From Clostridia bacterium (lineage in GTDB: Bacteria > Bacillota > Clostridia > Oscillospirales > CAG-272), in NCBI GenBank assembly GCA_017481595.1, contig JAFUOY010000028.1:1-64000 (forward strand): DNA of 64,000 nt. The letters are read 5' to 3'. Shown here one piece after another: positions 16,189 through 23,479 of the stretch. A program made the translations under genes and the position numbers. Every line of letters begins with the position of its first letter. Positions within the stretch are counted from its first letter, which is position 1. The notes below the pieces were generated by a model. That model did not search any database. It was not told where the DNA came from and saw only the letters and a list, made by a program, of their open reading frames with translations.

Positions 16189-17475
16189 TTACAATCCTCT
16201 TACAATTTCTATGTATTTTTTTGATTTTTCTTTATAATTTTCAAAGGCGTCATAGCTTGCCGACGCGGGAGAAAGAACTACAGAGTCCCCCTTTTCTGCC
16301 ATTCGGTAGGCTATTTTTACGCTTTCGGTAAAGCTGTCGCAAAGGGCGCAGTCGCATCTATCTTTTATAGCGCCGTATATTTTTTCACTGTTTGCGCCGC
16401 ATATTACCGCGTATTTCATTTTTTCCATTCCGTCCCCTAAGCAATCATAGGACAAATTTTTGTCGTAGCCGCCGAGGATAACTATGGTTTTTTCCTTATC
16501 AAAGGCGGAAAGGGTGGCAATGGTCCTTGACGGGGTGGAATCGATGGAGCTATCGTAAAAATCGATACCGTCCTTGGACGCTATTTTTTCCATACGGTGG
16601 CTGACACCGTAAAAATCACGTACCGCATTTTTGATGTTTTCTGCCGACACGTGTCCGTATACCGCGCCTATGGCAAGACACACGTTAATAAGATTGAATT
16701 CTCCCCTTAAGCGTATATCTGACAGGGGAATTATTCTTTCCCCGTCACAAAAGATATATCCGTCCCTTACGTACACAAGGCGGGCGTTATTTATCCCCCT
16801 TACGTTTTCATATGACAGAGATACAAAGGTCAGTTCTCCTCCGCCTTTCAGGTACGCGCTGAGCCTTCTTGACTCGCTACAGTCAAAATTTATTACCCCG
16901 CGTCGGGCGTTTTTTAAGATATTTGATTTTGCATATACGTATTCCTCGTAGGAGGAATGTATATCAAGGTGATTTGGCGTAAGGTTGGTAACAACTCCGC
17001 AGTCAAGTGCAGGCGCAAGGTCCGTCAGCTGAAAGCTTGAAAGCTCGCAAACGAGAAAGTCACTTTTTCTTACCTTACCCATATAATTTATTACAGGATC
17101 GCCGTTATTTCCGCAAAGGAAAGCGTTTTTTCCCTCCGCGCAAAGCATTTTTGAAATAAGGGTTGAAGCTGTGGTTTTTCCGTCAGAGCCCGTTACTCCT
17201 ATTTTTCCACAGCTTATATGTGACAGGGCAAAGGCAACCTCTGAGGTAATATGTCCCTTCCCCTTGATCTTATAGGGCATACAGGAGGGGGAGCGGAATA
17301 TTATATCCTCCTCCGTGTCAAGATATGAGTCCCCGAAAACAAGCTCCACGCCGGATGGTACCCGTATTTCCTTTGAGGAACGGACTAAAAAGGGATAGCC
17401 GTAGCACTTAAGATTTTCATACACGGCCTTATTGGATATGCCAAAGCCGATCAAGGCTATTTTCCCGTTTGTCAT
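16189..17475 (-). CDS. murD: UDP-N-acetylmuramoyl-L-alanine:D-glutamate ligase
   Basis: A 428-residue cytoplasmic Mur ligase that adds D-Glu to UDP-MurNAc-L-Ala. It has an N-terminal Rossmann part starting GKIALIGFGISN, the P-loop GVTGSDGKTT, the ELSSFQL motif typical of MurD, TPNHLDIH, SHRMEKI, and a C-terminal segment with YDSSIDSTPSRT and LSPASASYDAFENY. The DSTPSRT form is usual in Clostridia, in contrast to NDSKATN of proteobacteria. It is first in a six-gene operon with three peptidases, a lipoprotein and a cysteine desulfurase, outside a visible division/wall cluster, but 99 nt downstream of ddl. Confidence 0.93.
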   Translation of the reverse strand: MTNGKIALIGFGISNKAVYENLKCYGYPFLVRSSKEIRVPSGVELVFGDSYLDTEEDIIFRSPSCMPYKIKGKGHITSEVAFALSHISCGKIGVTGSDGKTTASTLISKMLCAEGKNAFLCGNNGDPVINYMGKVRKSDFLVCELSSFQLTDLAPALDCGVVTNLTPNHLDIHSSYEEYVYAKSNILKNARRGVINFDCSESRRLSAYLKGGGELTFVSLSYENVRGINNARLVYVRDGYIFCDGERIIPLSDIRLRGEFNLINVCLAIGAVYGHVSAENIKNAVRDFYGVSHRMEKIASKDGIDFYDSSIDSTPSRTIATLSAFDKEKTIVILGGYDKNLSYDCLGDGMEKMKYAVICGANSEKIYGAIKDRCDCALCDSFTESVKIAYRMAEKGDSVVLSPASASYDAFENYKEKSKKYIEIVRGL

Positions 17476-17574
17476 ATCTACTCCTTTTATTATACTAAAT
17501 TTTATAAAGGCTTTTCAATACTCTTTTAATATTATTTAAATATTATTCAAATATTTCGGTTGCTTATCACACTT

Positions 17575-18600
17575 TTACAGGCACAAAAGATCTATTATAT
17601 CCCCGATTTTTCTATTTTCATCCGTCATAAGCAAGGGATACATACTGCCCGAGGTAAAGCCCGGCACCGTGTTTACCTCGTTAAAGATCACCTCGCCCTT
17701 TTCCGTTACGAAAAAGTCCGCGCGGCACATTCCCCTGCATCCCGTGGCTATAAATATTGCTTTTGCGTACTCCCTTATCAGCTTTTCGCACTCACTCGAT
17801 ATTTTTGCGGGAATCACAAGCCTTGTTTTAACGTCGCTGTATTTCCTTTCGTAATCGTAAAATTCTCCATCGTATTCTATCTGCCCTATTTTACCCGTTA
17901 CAATTCCATTTTCCGTCTCGAGCAACGCAATTTCCGTTTCCACACCCTTAATTTCCTTTTCTATAAGAACGGTATCTGAGAATTTTAATGCTTTTTCTAT
18001 ACACGTCATCAGGCTTTTTTCATTTTTTACTCTGTACACTCCAATACTTGAGCCCGAGGAGGACGCCTTAACGAAAAGAGGATAATCTATTCTTTTTGCA
18101 CTTGATAATATGTAATTTTCGTCTGCAGATTTCCTTCGTACAACGAAAAAATCAGCCACAGGGACGCCGTTTTCCCTTGCAATAAGCTTAGTTAAGTATT
18201 TATTTACACAAAGTGCTCCGCCCTCCGTATTGCATCCCGTACATTTTACCTTCATAATTTCAAAAAAGGCCTTTATAATTCCGTCCTCACCGTATTTGCC
18301 GTGAATTATGGGAAATACAATATCGGGCTTTATGTAAAAACCGTTTTCACATACCACCGCGCCCTCGTTTACTAAAATACCAATGCCGTATTTTAAGCTG
18401 TCCTTTACCCATTCTCCCCTTTCTATTTTTTCTTCGTCCCCCAGATATAAATACCATTTGCCCTCCCTTGTAATGCCGATTTTATAAAGGTCGTATTTTT
18501 CTCGGTTTATATGTCTTAAAATACACGCGCAGGACCTTAAGGATACGTCGTATTCCGTGTTTTCTCCGCCGAAAATCAGACACAGAGTCCGCTTTTTCAT
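17575..18600 (-). CDS. ddl: D-alanine:D-alanine ligase
   Basis: A 341-residue ATP-grasp enzyme that makes D-Ala-D-Ala for the wall precursor. It starts with LCLIFGGENTEYDVSLRS (N-terminal Gly-rich loop), has FPIIHGKYGEDG, the ATP-grasp SSSGSSIGVYRV, a central EKEIKGVETEIAL and the C-terminal FNEVNTVPGFTSGSMYP. FYDYERKY carries the Tyr that in Ddl enzymes favours D-Ala over D-lactate, so this is not a vancomycin-resistance VanA-type ligase. It precedes murD by 99 nt on the same strand and may be co-transcribed, giving a small wall-precursor group. Confidence 0.93.
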   Translation of the reverse strand: MKKRTLCLIFGGENTEYDVSLRSCACILRHINREKYDLYKIGITREGKWYLYLGDEEKIERGEWVKDSLKYGIGILVNEGAVVCENGFYIKPDIVFPIIHGKYGEDGIIKAFFEIMKVKCTGCNTEGGALCVNKYLTKLIARENGVPVADFFVVRRKSADENYILSSAKRIDYPLFVKASSSGSSIGVYRVKNEKSLMTCIEKALKFSDTVLIEKEIKGVETEIALLETENGIVTGKIGQIEYDGEFYDYERKYSDVKTRLVIPAKISSECEKLIREYAKAIFIATGCRGMCRADFFVTEKGEVIFNEVNTVPGFTSGSMYPLLMTDENRKIGDIIDLLCL

Positions 18601-18620
18601 AAAATTACCTCATATAAGTA

Positions 18621-18655
18621 AAAAAGATACTGACCGAAAATACAGTCAGTATCAG
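18621..18655 (-). terminator. Terminator of the ruvX-DUF1385-prmC operon
   Basis: In the minus-strand RNA GATACTGAC / GTCAGTATC around a 10 nt loop is followed by TTTTTTACTT. It separates prmC from ddl. Confidence 0.8.
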
Positions 18656-18681
18656 TTTATGTTATTAAATTTTTCATGTCA

Positions 18682-19509
18682 CTACTTTTTGACAACGCAC
18701 ATTCTTATATTGCCGCCGTAATCGTGGTAAAGCTCAAATTCCGAGTATAGTCCCTCGTCTACCGCCTTTGTGAGAAGCTTTCTTATAGAATCCTCTTGAT
18801 CGTAGCCGAATTCTATCATTAGATAGCCGCCCTCGTTTATATGTGGCGCGCTGTTATAGACTATGGGACGTATTATATCAAGTCCGTCCTCTCCGCCGTC
18901 AAGGGCGATACGCGGCTCCTTTTTTACCTCGTCGGAAAGGGTGTCCATATCGCGTGAAAGGATATAGGGTGGGTTTGACAATACGGCGTCGTACATGCCC
19001 TCAAGAATATCAAGGGTAGCGTCCCCCTCTGCTATATTGCATCTGTCCTCAAGACGGTGTAACGCTATGTTTTCTTTTGCCACGGATAAAGCATCCCTTG
19101 AAATATCCACAAGGGTAAGGTCGCATATGTCAGGGCGGTAAGTAAGTAAGGAAAGACCGATACAACCGCTTCCCGTACACAGATCCGCCACACGTCCCTG
19201 CCTTTTTACCTTTTCAATAGCCTTTGTTACGAGTATTTCCGTATCGGGACGGGGGATAAGGCATTTTTCCGACACGATAAAGCGCTTACCCATAAAATAC
19301 CACTCGCCAAAAATATACTGCAGAGGTATTCTCGCTTTTCTTTTTTCTATTACCGCATCTATTTTTGCTTTATCGTATTCTCTTTCGTAGTGAGTCATTG
19401 CCTCGGCGCGGCCGACGCCAAAAAGAAATTCAAGGGTAAGATACGCCTCCGATCTTGCTTCGTTACTGCCAATATCGGAAAAAGCCTTAATTATCTCATT
19501 TATCCTCAT
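18682..19509 (-). CDS. prmC: Peptide chain release factor N5-glutamine methyltransferase
   Basis: A 275-residue SAM methyltransferase that modifies the GGQ glutamine of release factors. It has an N-terminal helical recognition domain (1-75), the PLQYIFGEWYFMG segment typical of PrmC, the SAM loop VADLCTGSGCIGLS and the catalytic NPPY. The start at ATG 19509 places it 14 nt inside the end of the DUF1385 gene. An upstream in-frame ATG at 19530 would overlap further and adds residues unlike the family. It is last in the ruvX-DUF1385-prmC operon. The DUF1385-prmC pairing is common in Clostridia. Confidence 0.93.
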   Translation of the reverse strand: MRINEIIKAFSDIGSNEARSEAYLTLEFLFGVGRAEAMTHYEREYDKAKIDAVIEKRKARIPLQYIFGEWYFMGKRFIVSEKCLIPRPDTEILVTKAIEKVKRQGRVADLCTGSGCIGLSLLTYRPDICDLTLVDISRDALSVAKENIALHRLEDRCNIAEGDATLDILEGMYDAVLSNPPYILSRDMDTLSDEVKKEPRIALDGGEDGLDIIRPIVYNSAPHINEGGYLMIEFGYDQEDSIRKLLTKAVDEGLYSEFELYHDYGGNIRMCVVKK

Positions 19510-20626
19510 TGACTTCGGTAGCGTCCTCACTTACGGAGGGGGTGTCAGCTAAGCTCTTTGCTGCTTCTCTTTGCGCCTTAAGCTTCGCTATTTTTTCCTC
19601 TACCTCTTCCTTTTTAAGGGCAGTAAAGCCAAAATGCTTCAAGTTTTCCTCAACGTCTATTGCGTATTCGTCAACTGTGAAATCGGGAAATTCCTCGGGC
19701 ATTGCGGACTTGATAGCGCAGATGGCAATAGCAAGCTGAGCCTCGTCGGGCTCCTTTGTGGTAATTCTCTGCATCCAAAGACCCGGGGCTGAAAGCAATC
19801 TTGTAAAGAAATTATCGTGCTTGCCCGCAAACATAATAAATTCGTATCCTATTCCCACTATAAGGGGCAAGATAGCAAGCTTGATCGCCGCTCTTAAAAG
19901 GGTATTGTCCCACACAGGAATAAGCATACCTGTAAAAATACCGATAATAAGCATTACGAACATAAAGCTTGTGCCGCAGCGGGGGTGGAAGCGTGTGCAT
20001 TTCTTTGCATTTTCGGGAGTTAATTCCATACCCGACTCGTAGCAGGCAATGGACTTATGCTCGGCGCCGTGATATTGGAACACGCGTCTTATATCCTTCA
20101 TAAGGGACACAATAAGCATATAGGCAATAAAGATAATTATCTTTACCACGCCCTCAATAGCCGCCTTAAGATATCTGTCAATAGGTCCTGTAAGCTTTTC
20201 AAGCATACGGGTAAGAAAGCCGGGAAGCCACATAAAAAGCACAACGGCAAGACCTACTCCAAGAAGAACGGAAAGCACCATAAGAAAGGCGGAAAGACCC
20301 TTGTTTTCCTTCTTTTCCTTGCCGTTTTCCTTATCCTTTTTACCGTTTTCCTCATCGATCTCCAACACAGCTGTGGATTTATCTATGGTCTTAAAGGAAA
20401 GGATCATAGACTCAACAAAGCCGATAATTCCGCGAAGGATGGGAATATTAAGTATCTTTTTCTTTTTACGTACGGACACAAACTGTGACTTGTCAACAAC
20501 TACAGTTCCGTCCTCTTTTCTCATAGCAAGGCACACGTCCTCGCCCTTTTTCATCATTACTCCTTCTATTACCGCCTGACCGCCAACCTTGTTGCGACGG
20601 CAAGAAAGATCACAATTTTTATCCAT
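19496..20626 (-). CDS. DUF1385 membrane protein
   Basis: About 376 residues. The N-terminal motif VGGQAVIEGVMM, the YHGAEHKSIACYE motif and HPRCGTSF define DUF1385. There are about five membrane helices (near 110-140, 160-185, 225-245 and 250-275), and acidic/lysine-rich stretches before the first pair (KDKENGKEKKEN). The conserved His/Glu and Cys suggest a metal or enzymatic site, but the function is unknown. I start at ATG 20626 because the sequence from MDKNCDL matches the family start; an in-frame ATG at 20650 lies inside ruvX. It overlaps ruvX by 8 nt and prmC by 14 nt, so all three are probably translated together. Confidence 0.88.
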   Translation of the reverse strand: MDKNCDLSCRRNKVGGQAVIEGVMMKKGEDVCLAMRKEDGTVVVDKSQFVSVRKKKKILNIPILRGIIGFVESMILSFKTIDKSTAVLEIDEENGKKDKENGKEKKENKGLSAFLMVLSVLLGVGLAVVLFMWLPGFLTRMLEKLTGPIDRYLKAAIEGVVKIIIFIAYMLIVSLMKDIRRVFQYHGAEHKSIACYESGMELTPENAKKCTRFHPRCGTSFMFVMLIIGIFTGMLIPVWDNTLLRAAIKLAILPLIVGIGYEFIMFAGKHDNFFTRLLSAPGLWMQRITTKEPDEAQLAIAICAIKSAMPEEFPDFTVDEYAIDVEENLKHFGFTALKKEEVEEKIAKLKAQREAAKSLADTPSVSEDATEVNEDK

Positions 20627-21047
20627 TGGTTTTTCCTCTCTCTCTGTCAAGATAGCTTTGAAGGATAAGGGACGCGCTCATTGCGTCTATTATATCCTTT
20701 CTTTTTGCGCCTCTTGTATTGGTTATGTTAAGAATAGTGTGAGCATTCGCCGTGGAAAGTCTTTCATCAAAAAGCTCTACCTCTATATCCGTAAGCTCCC
20801 TTAATCTGTCGGCAAAAGCCCGCGCCTTTTCAGATCGGGGACCGAGAGTGCCGTTCATATTGATAGGATGCCCAAGAACTATCTTACCTATATCGTTATC
20901 CTTCGCAAATTGCGCCACGCCCTGCGCGGTTTTTTCAAATCCGCCCTTTATACATCCGCAGGCGCTGGCAAGAAAGCCCGTTATATCCGACATAGCAAGA
21001 CCCGTTCTTGCATCGCCGAAGTCAACGCCCAATATTTTTTTGTTCAT
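20619..21047 (-). CDS. ruvX: Holliday junction resolvase-like / pre-16S rRNA nuclease (YqgF)
   Basis: A 142-residue RNase H-fold protein of the YqgF/RuvX family. Motifs are GVDFGDARTGLAM with the first acidic residue, VLGHPINMNGT, and FDERLSTANAH with the second acidic pair. In Escherichia coli YqgF helps mature the 16S rRNA 5' end. The start at ATG 21047 is supported by GGGAGGAAG just upstream; the in-frame ATG at 21107 has none. First gene of the ruvX-DUF1385-prmC operon. Confidence 0.92.
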   Translation of the reverse strand: MNKKILGVDFGDARTGLAMSDITGFLASACGCIKGGFEKTAQGVAQFAKDNDIGKIVLGHPINMNGTLGPRSEKARAFADRLRELTDIEVELFDERLSTANAHTILNITNTRGAKRKDIIDAMSASLILQSYLDRERGKTNG

Positions 21048-21138
21048 AGCTTCCTCCCATATTTTGAAAGATATAATAATTTTATCATAACAAGATATTA
21101 AATTCAATGCAATATTGTAAATTTTTTATATCATAAGG

Positions 21139-21167
21139 TTGCATTTTTAATTTTTTTATGTTATATT
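21139..21167 (+). promoter_or_regulatory. Promoter of the small acidic membrane protein gene
   Basis: TTGCAT (21139-21144), 17 bp, TATATT (21162-21167), followed by an AAGGAG ribosome site ahead of ATG 21204. Confidence 0.55.
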
Positions 21168-21203
21168 ATTATTACAAAGTAAAAAAGTAAGGAGTGATTT
21201 ATA

Positions 21204-21464
21204 ATGAAAAATAAATTTGTCAAGGGACTTTTGGCATTTTTGGCAGTTACAGCATCCATCGCTGCAGCTATTGCAATTATGTTGAAGGTTTTAAAGAAGT
21301 TCTTCAATATCTCCGTTGAATTCAGCCCCAAGTATGAAAATGAAGAATGTGATTGCGGCGAATGCGAAGAGTGCTGCGAGGAAGCAGCTGCTGAAGCTGA
21401 AGAAGGCGTTGAGTTCGAGCTTTCCGAGGATGAAAACGCTGACGGCGAAGTTGTAAACGCTTAA
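21204..21464 (+). CDS. Small membrane-anchored acidic protein with a cysteine cluster
   Basis: 86 residues. Residues 8-27 form one hydrophobic helix, followed by a basic stretch KVLKK, then a highly acidic tail. Five Cys lie at 49, 51, 54, 57 and 58 in CDCGECEECC, a dense set that could bind metal or form disulfides. The positive-inside rule would put the tail on the cytoplasmic side if KVLKK stays inside, but the orientation is uncertain. It has an AAGGAG site, its own promoter and its own terminator, and is transcribed divergently from ruvX. I do not recognise a family. Confidence 0.7.
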   Translation: MKNKFVKGLLAFLAVTASIAAAIAIMLKVLKKFFNISVEFSPKYENEECDCGECEECCEEAAAEAEEGVEFELSEDENADGEVVNA

Positions 21465-21484
21465 TCAAAATTTTCTATAAAAAA

Positions 21485-21516
21485 ACAGAGCTGCCTTTTG
21501 GCGGCTCTGCTTTTTG
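21485..21516 (+). terminator. Terminator of the small acidic protein gene
   Basis: CAGAGCTGCC / GGCGGCTCTG with a TTTT-type loop followed by CTTTTTG. Confidence 0.85.
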
Positions 21517-21529
21517 TTTTATAGCTTTT

Positions 21530-21877
21530 TCAGTTAAGGCGTATGGTTCTGCTTACCAAAAGGGCTTCAAGCACCTTTCTTACGGAGGCAATATCGTTGG
21601 GGTGGTCAAAAAGCATTTTTGCAATATCGGCAGGGACCTCTTCTCTTTCCCTTGCGGCAATATCAAAAAGAAGATTCCTATCCGCTACTGATATTTTCTT
21701 AAGGGCGCGGACCATTCTCATCTGCACCTCGGCAGGGGGAGGACACACCTTGCCCGACAAAATATCGTAGAAATAGGGCTTACCTATACCTACTTCCGTA
21801 TAAAATGCTTGTTGAGTGATACCCTCTTTTTTTATAAGCTCCTTAAGAGCGTCTCCAAAGGTCATATTTTTATCCAT
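21530..21877 (-). CDS. XRE-family DNA-binding regulator
   Basis: 115 residues with an N-terminal Cro/CI helix-turn-helix (about 8-60: LIKKEGITQQAFYTEVGIGKPYFYDILSG-type pattern) and a helical C-terminal part with HPNDIASVRKVLEALL. It is a likely repressor. Its own promoter region carries an 11 bp perfect inverted repeat (21888-21929) that overlaps the -10 and start, a clear autoregulation signal. AAGGGAG lies before the ATG. It is downstream of the 62-residue gene with a 62 nt gap. Confidence 0.8.
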   Translation of the reverse strand: MDKNMTFGDALKELIKKEGITQQAFYTEVGIGKPYFYDILSGKVCPPPAEVQMRMVRALKKISVADRNLLFDIAAREREEVPADIAKMLFDHPNDIASVRKVLEALLVSRTIRLN

Positions 21878-21887
21878 ACTAAATCTC

Positions 21888-21943
21888 CCTTGTATGTTTG
21901 TCTGTATACATACATACTAACATACAAGGAGGGGTGTTGTCAA
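21888..21943 (-). promoter_or_regulatory. Promoter and palindromic operator of the XRE regulator
   Basis: Minus-strand TTGACA (21943-21938) and TAGTAT (21919-21914) are 18 bp apart. CCTTGTATGTT (21888-21898) and AACATACAAGG (21919-21929) are perfect 11 bp inverted arms flanking a TGTATACA core. The operator covers the -10 and the start region, so binding would block transcription. Confidence 0.7.
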
Positions 21944-22128
21944 GTCGTTTTTAAAAATTCCTTCACTATTCCCTCGGTTTCTATAAATGAGGAGGACTTT
22001 TCCGCCCTTTGTATTATTTCATCCTGCTCCGAATCCGACATATTAAGAAATCTGTTAAAGGCGTCTTTGTCGCGGGCAAGTGCCATTTGCAAGGGGATGG
22101 GCATATGTCCGTTTATTATGTCAAACAT
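21940..22128 (-). CDS. Small hypothetical protein upstream of the XRE regulator
   Basis: 62 residues, MFDIINGHMPIPLQMALARD followed by a helical part with DSEQDEIIQRAE. The GGGAGAAA site before ATG 22128 supports translation. It has no membrane segment. The XRE promoter overlaps its stop codon, so both may be expressed from one upstream promoter in addition to the internal one. Family not recognised. Confidence 0.6.
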   Translation of the reverse strand: MFDIINGHMPIPLQMALARDKDAFNRFLNMSDSEQDEIIQRAEKSSSFIETEGIVKEFLKTT

Positions 22129-22211
22129 AGATTTTCTCCCGTAAAATTTTACTTTACACCTTTATTTTTGTCATTTAGATATAAAATATGGGTGGTAATT
22201 ACTTCTTTAAC

Positions 22212-22240
22212 TTGACAAACGGCAAAATTTTATTTATAAT
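22212..22240 (+). promoter_or_regulatory. Consensus promoter of RNase P RNA
   Basis: Perfect TTGACA (22212-22217), 17 bp, TATAAT (22235-22240). The predicted start coincides with the first paired base of the RNA at 22247. Confidence 0.9.
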
Positions 22241-22246
22241 AAATTC

Positions 22247-22608
22247 GAACTGAACCGGACGGTTGCGCGGTATGTAGCCGAAAGGTATTACCGTGAGGAA
22301 AGTCCGTGCTTCACAGGGCAGGATAACTGATAACGTCAGCCGAGGGTGACCTTAGGGAAAGTGCAACAGAAAATTACCGCCATTTATGGTAAGGATGAAA
22401 ACGCGAGGTAAGAGCTCACGACACGCTATGGTAACATAGGGTGGGTGTAAACCCTATCCGAAGCAACACCGTATGTAAGGATTTTTATTTGCCCGATAAG
22501 GCTTTTTGCCGTCCTTACGGGTGGCACGCAGTAATGCGGAGCGTTCCGGTGACGGGGCGCAAAGATAGATGACCGTCGATAACAGAACACGGCTTATAGG
22601 TTCAGTTC
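22247..22608 (+). ncRNA. rnpB: RNase P RNA
   Basis: The catalytic RNA of tRNA 5'-end maturation, about 362 nt. The ends GAACTGAACC and GGTTCAGTTC pair as P1. GAGGAAAGTCCG (P4/CR-I region), ACAGAA, and the 3' conserved ACAGAACACGGCTTATAGG block are present in order. The layout looks like the ancestral A type rather than the Bacillus B type, judged from the loop order only. It is driven by a consensus promoter and closed by a strong terminator. Confidence 0.95.
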
Positions 22609-22611
22609 ATA

Positions 22612-22641
22612 CAAAAAAGCGACACAGTGTGTCGCTTTTTT
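22612..22641 (+). terminator. Terminator of rnpB
   Basis: AAAAGCGACAC / GTGTCGCTTTT with a 3 nt loop and a T tract. It can act in both directions and so also serves the convergent ZIP transporter gene. Confidence 0.9.
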
Positions 22642-22657
22642 GTTTTTCAAATAGAAT

Positions 22658-23416
22658 TTAGCCTATAAGATAATCAAAGGCAAGCATCAATGCAAAGCCT
22701 GTAAGAAAGGCGTAGGTTGCCCCTCTTTCGTTGCCGTGGGCGTGAGTTTCCGGAATCATTTCGTCACTTATAACATAAAGCATAGTACCGCCTGCAAAGG
22801 CAAGGGCAAAGGGCAAAATTGCTGTAGAAATGCTGACTGCCAGATATCCGATAATAGTACCAACTACCTCAACGAGTCCCGTGCCGAGGGCGATCAAAAA
22901 CGTTCTTCCCTTTTTCATACCCGAGGCGAGCATAGGAGCTATAATAACCATACCCTCGGGGATATTCTGTAAAGCGATACCGCCCGCAATTACCATCGCC
23001 TCCGCAATATTGTCAGTACCGAAGCCAACGCCTGCCGCAATTCCCTCGGGAAGATTATGAATGGCTATTGCCATTACGAAAAGAAGCACCTTATCAAGCT
23101 TTTCCTTGTTGTGCGGATGCTCCTCCTGGTCAACACCTGTCATTCTGTGAAGGTGAGGGACGAGCTTATCCATTACGTTTACGCACACAGCGCCGAGGAA
23201 AATGCCCACAATAGTAATTGGCAGGGCAAATTTTCCGCCAAGATCCAATGATTCGGCAACGAGTCCGAACACCGCCGCGCAGGTCATTACTCCTGCGGCA
23301 AAGGCAAGGACAACGTCGTTGAATTTATGGCTCGTTCCCTTGAATACAAATCCAAGCAATGCGCCGATTACCGTAGCACCGCCTACACCTAAGGCGGTAA
23401 TTAAAACTATATACAT
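22658..23416 (-). CDS. ZIP-family metal transporter
   Basis: A 252-residue inner-membrane importer of zinc, iron or related divalent cations. Eight helices can be traced. The metal-binding helices carry HNLPEGIAAGVGFG and LQNIPEGMVI, the HNxPEG pair of the GufA/ZupT branch. The His-rich loop HLHRMTGVDQEEHPHNK lies between helices 3 and 4. AAGGGAG site upstream. It lies 63 nt downstream of the xylulokinase gene on the same strand; the two are probably not functionally linked. Metal preference is not decidable. Confidence 0.9.
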   Translation of the reverse strand: MYIVLITALGVGGATVIGALLGFVFKGTSHKFNDVVLAFAAGVMTCAAVFGLVAESLDLGGKFALPITIVGIFLGAVCVNVMDKLVPHLHRMTGVDQEEHPHNKEKLDKVLLFVMAIAIHNLPEGIAAGVGFGTDNIAEAMVIAGGIALQNIPEGMVIIAPMLASGMKKGRTFLIALGTGLVEVVGTIIGYLAVSISTAILPFALAFAGGTMLYVISDEMIPETHAHGNERGATYAFLTGFALMLAFDYLIG

Positions 23417-23479
23417 ATTTTTTCTCCCTTTTTTTATATCATATGCATTTATCTCGTTTACGTCTTATAAAAGAGAGGA

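Noticed and set aside
17575..18600. Vancomycin-resistance type D-Ala:D-Lac ligase
   Set aside because: The FYDYERKY segment has the Tyr typical of Ddl; no vanH/vanX-like genes are adjacent.
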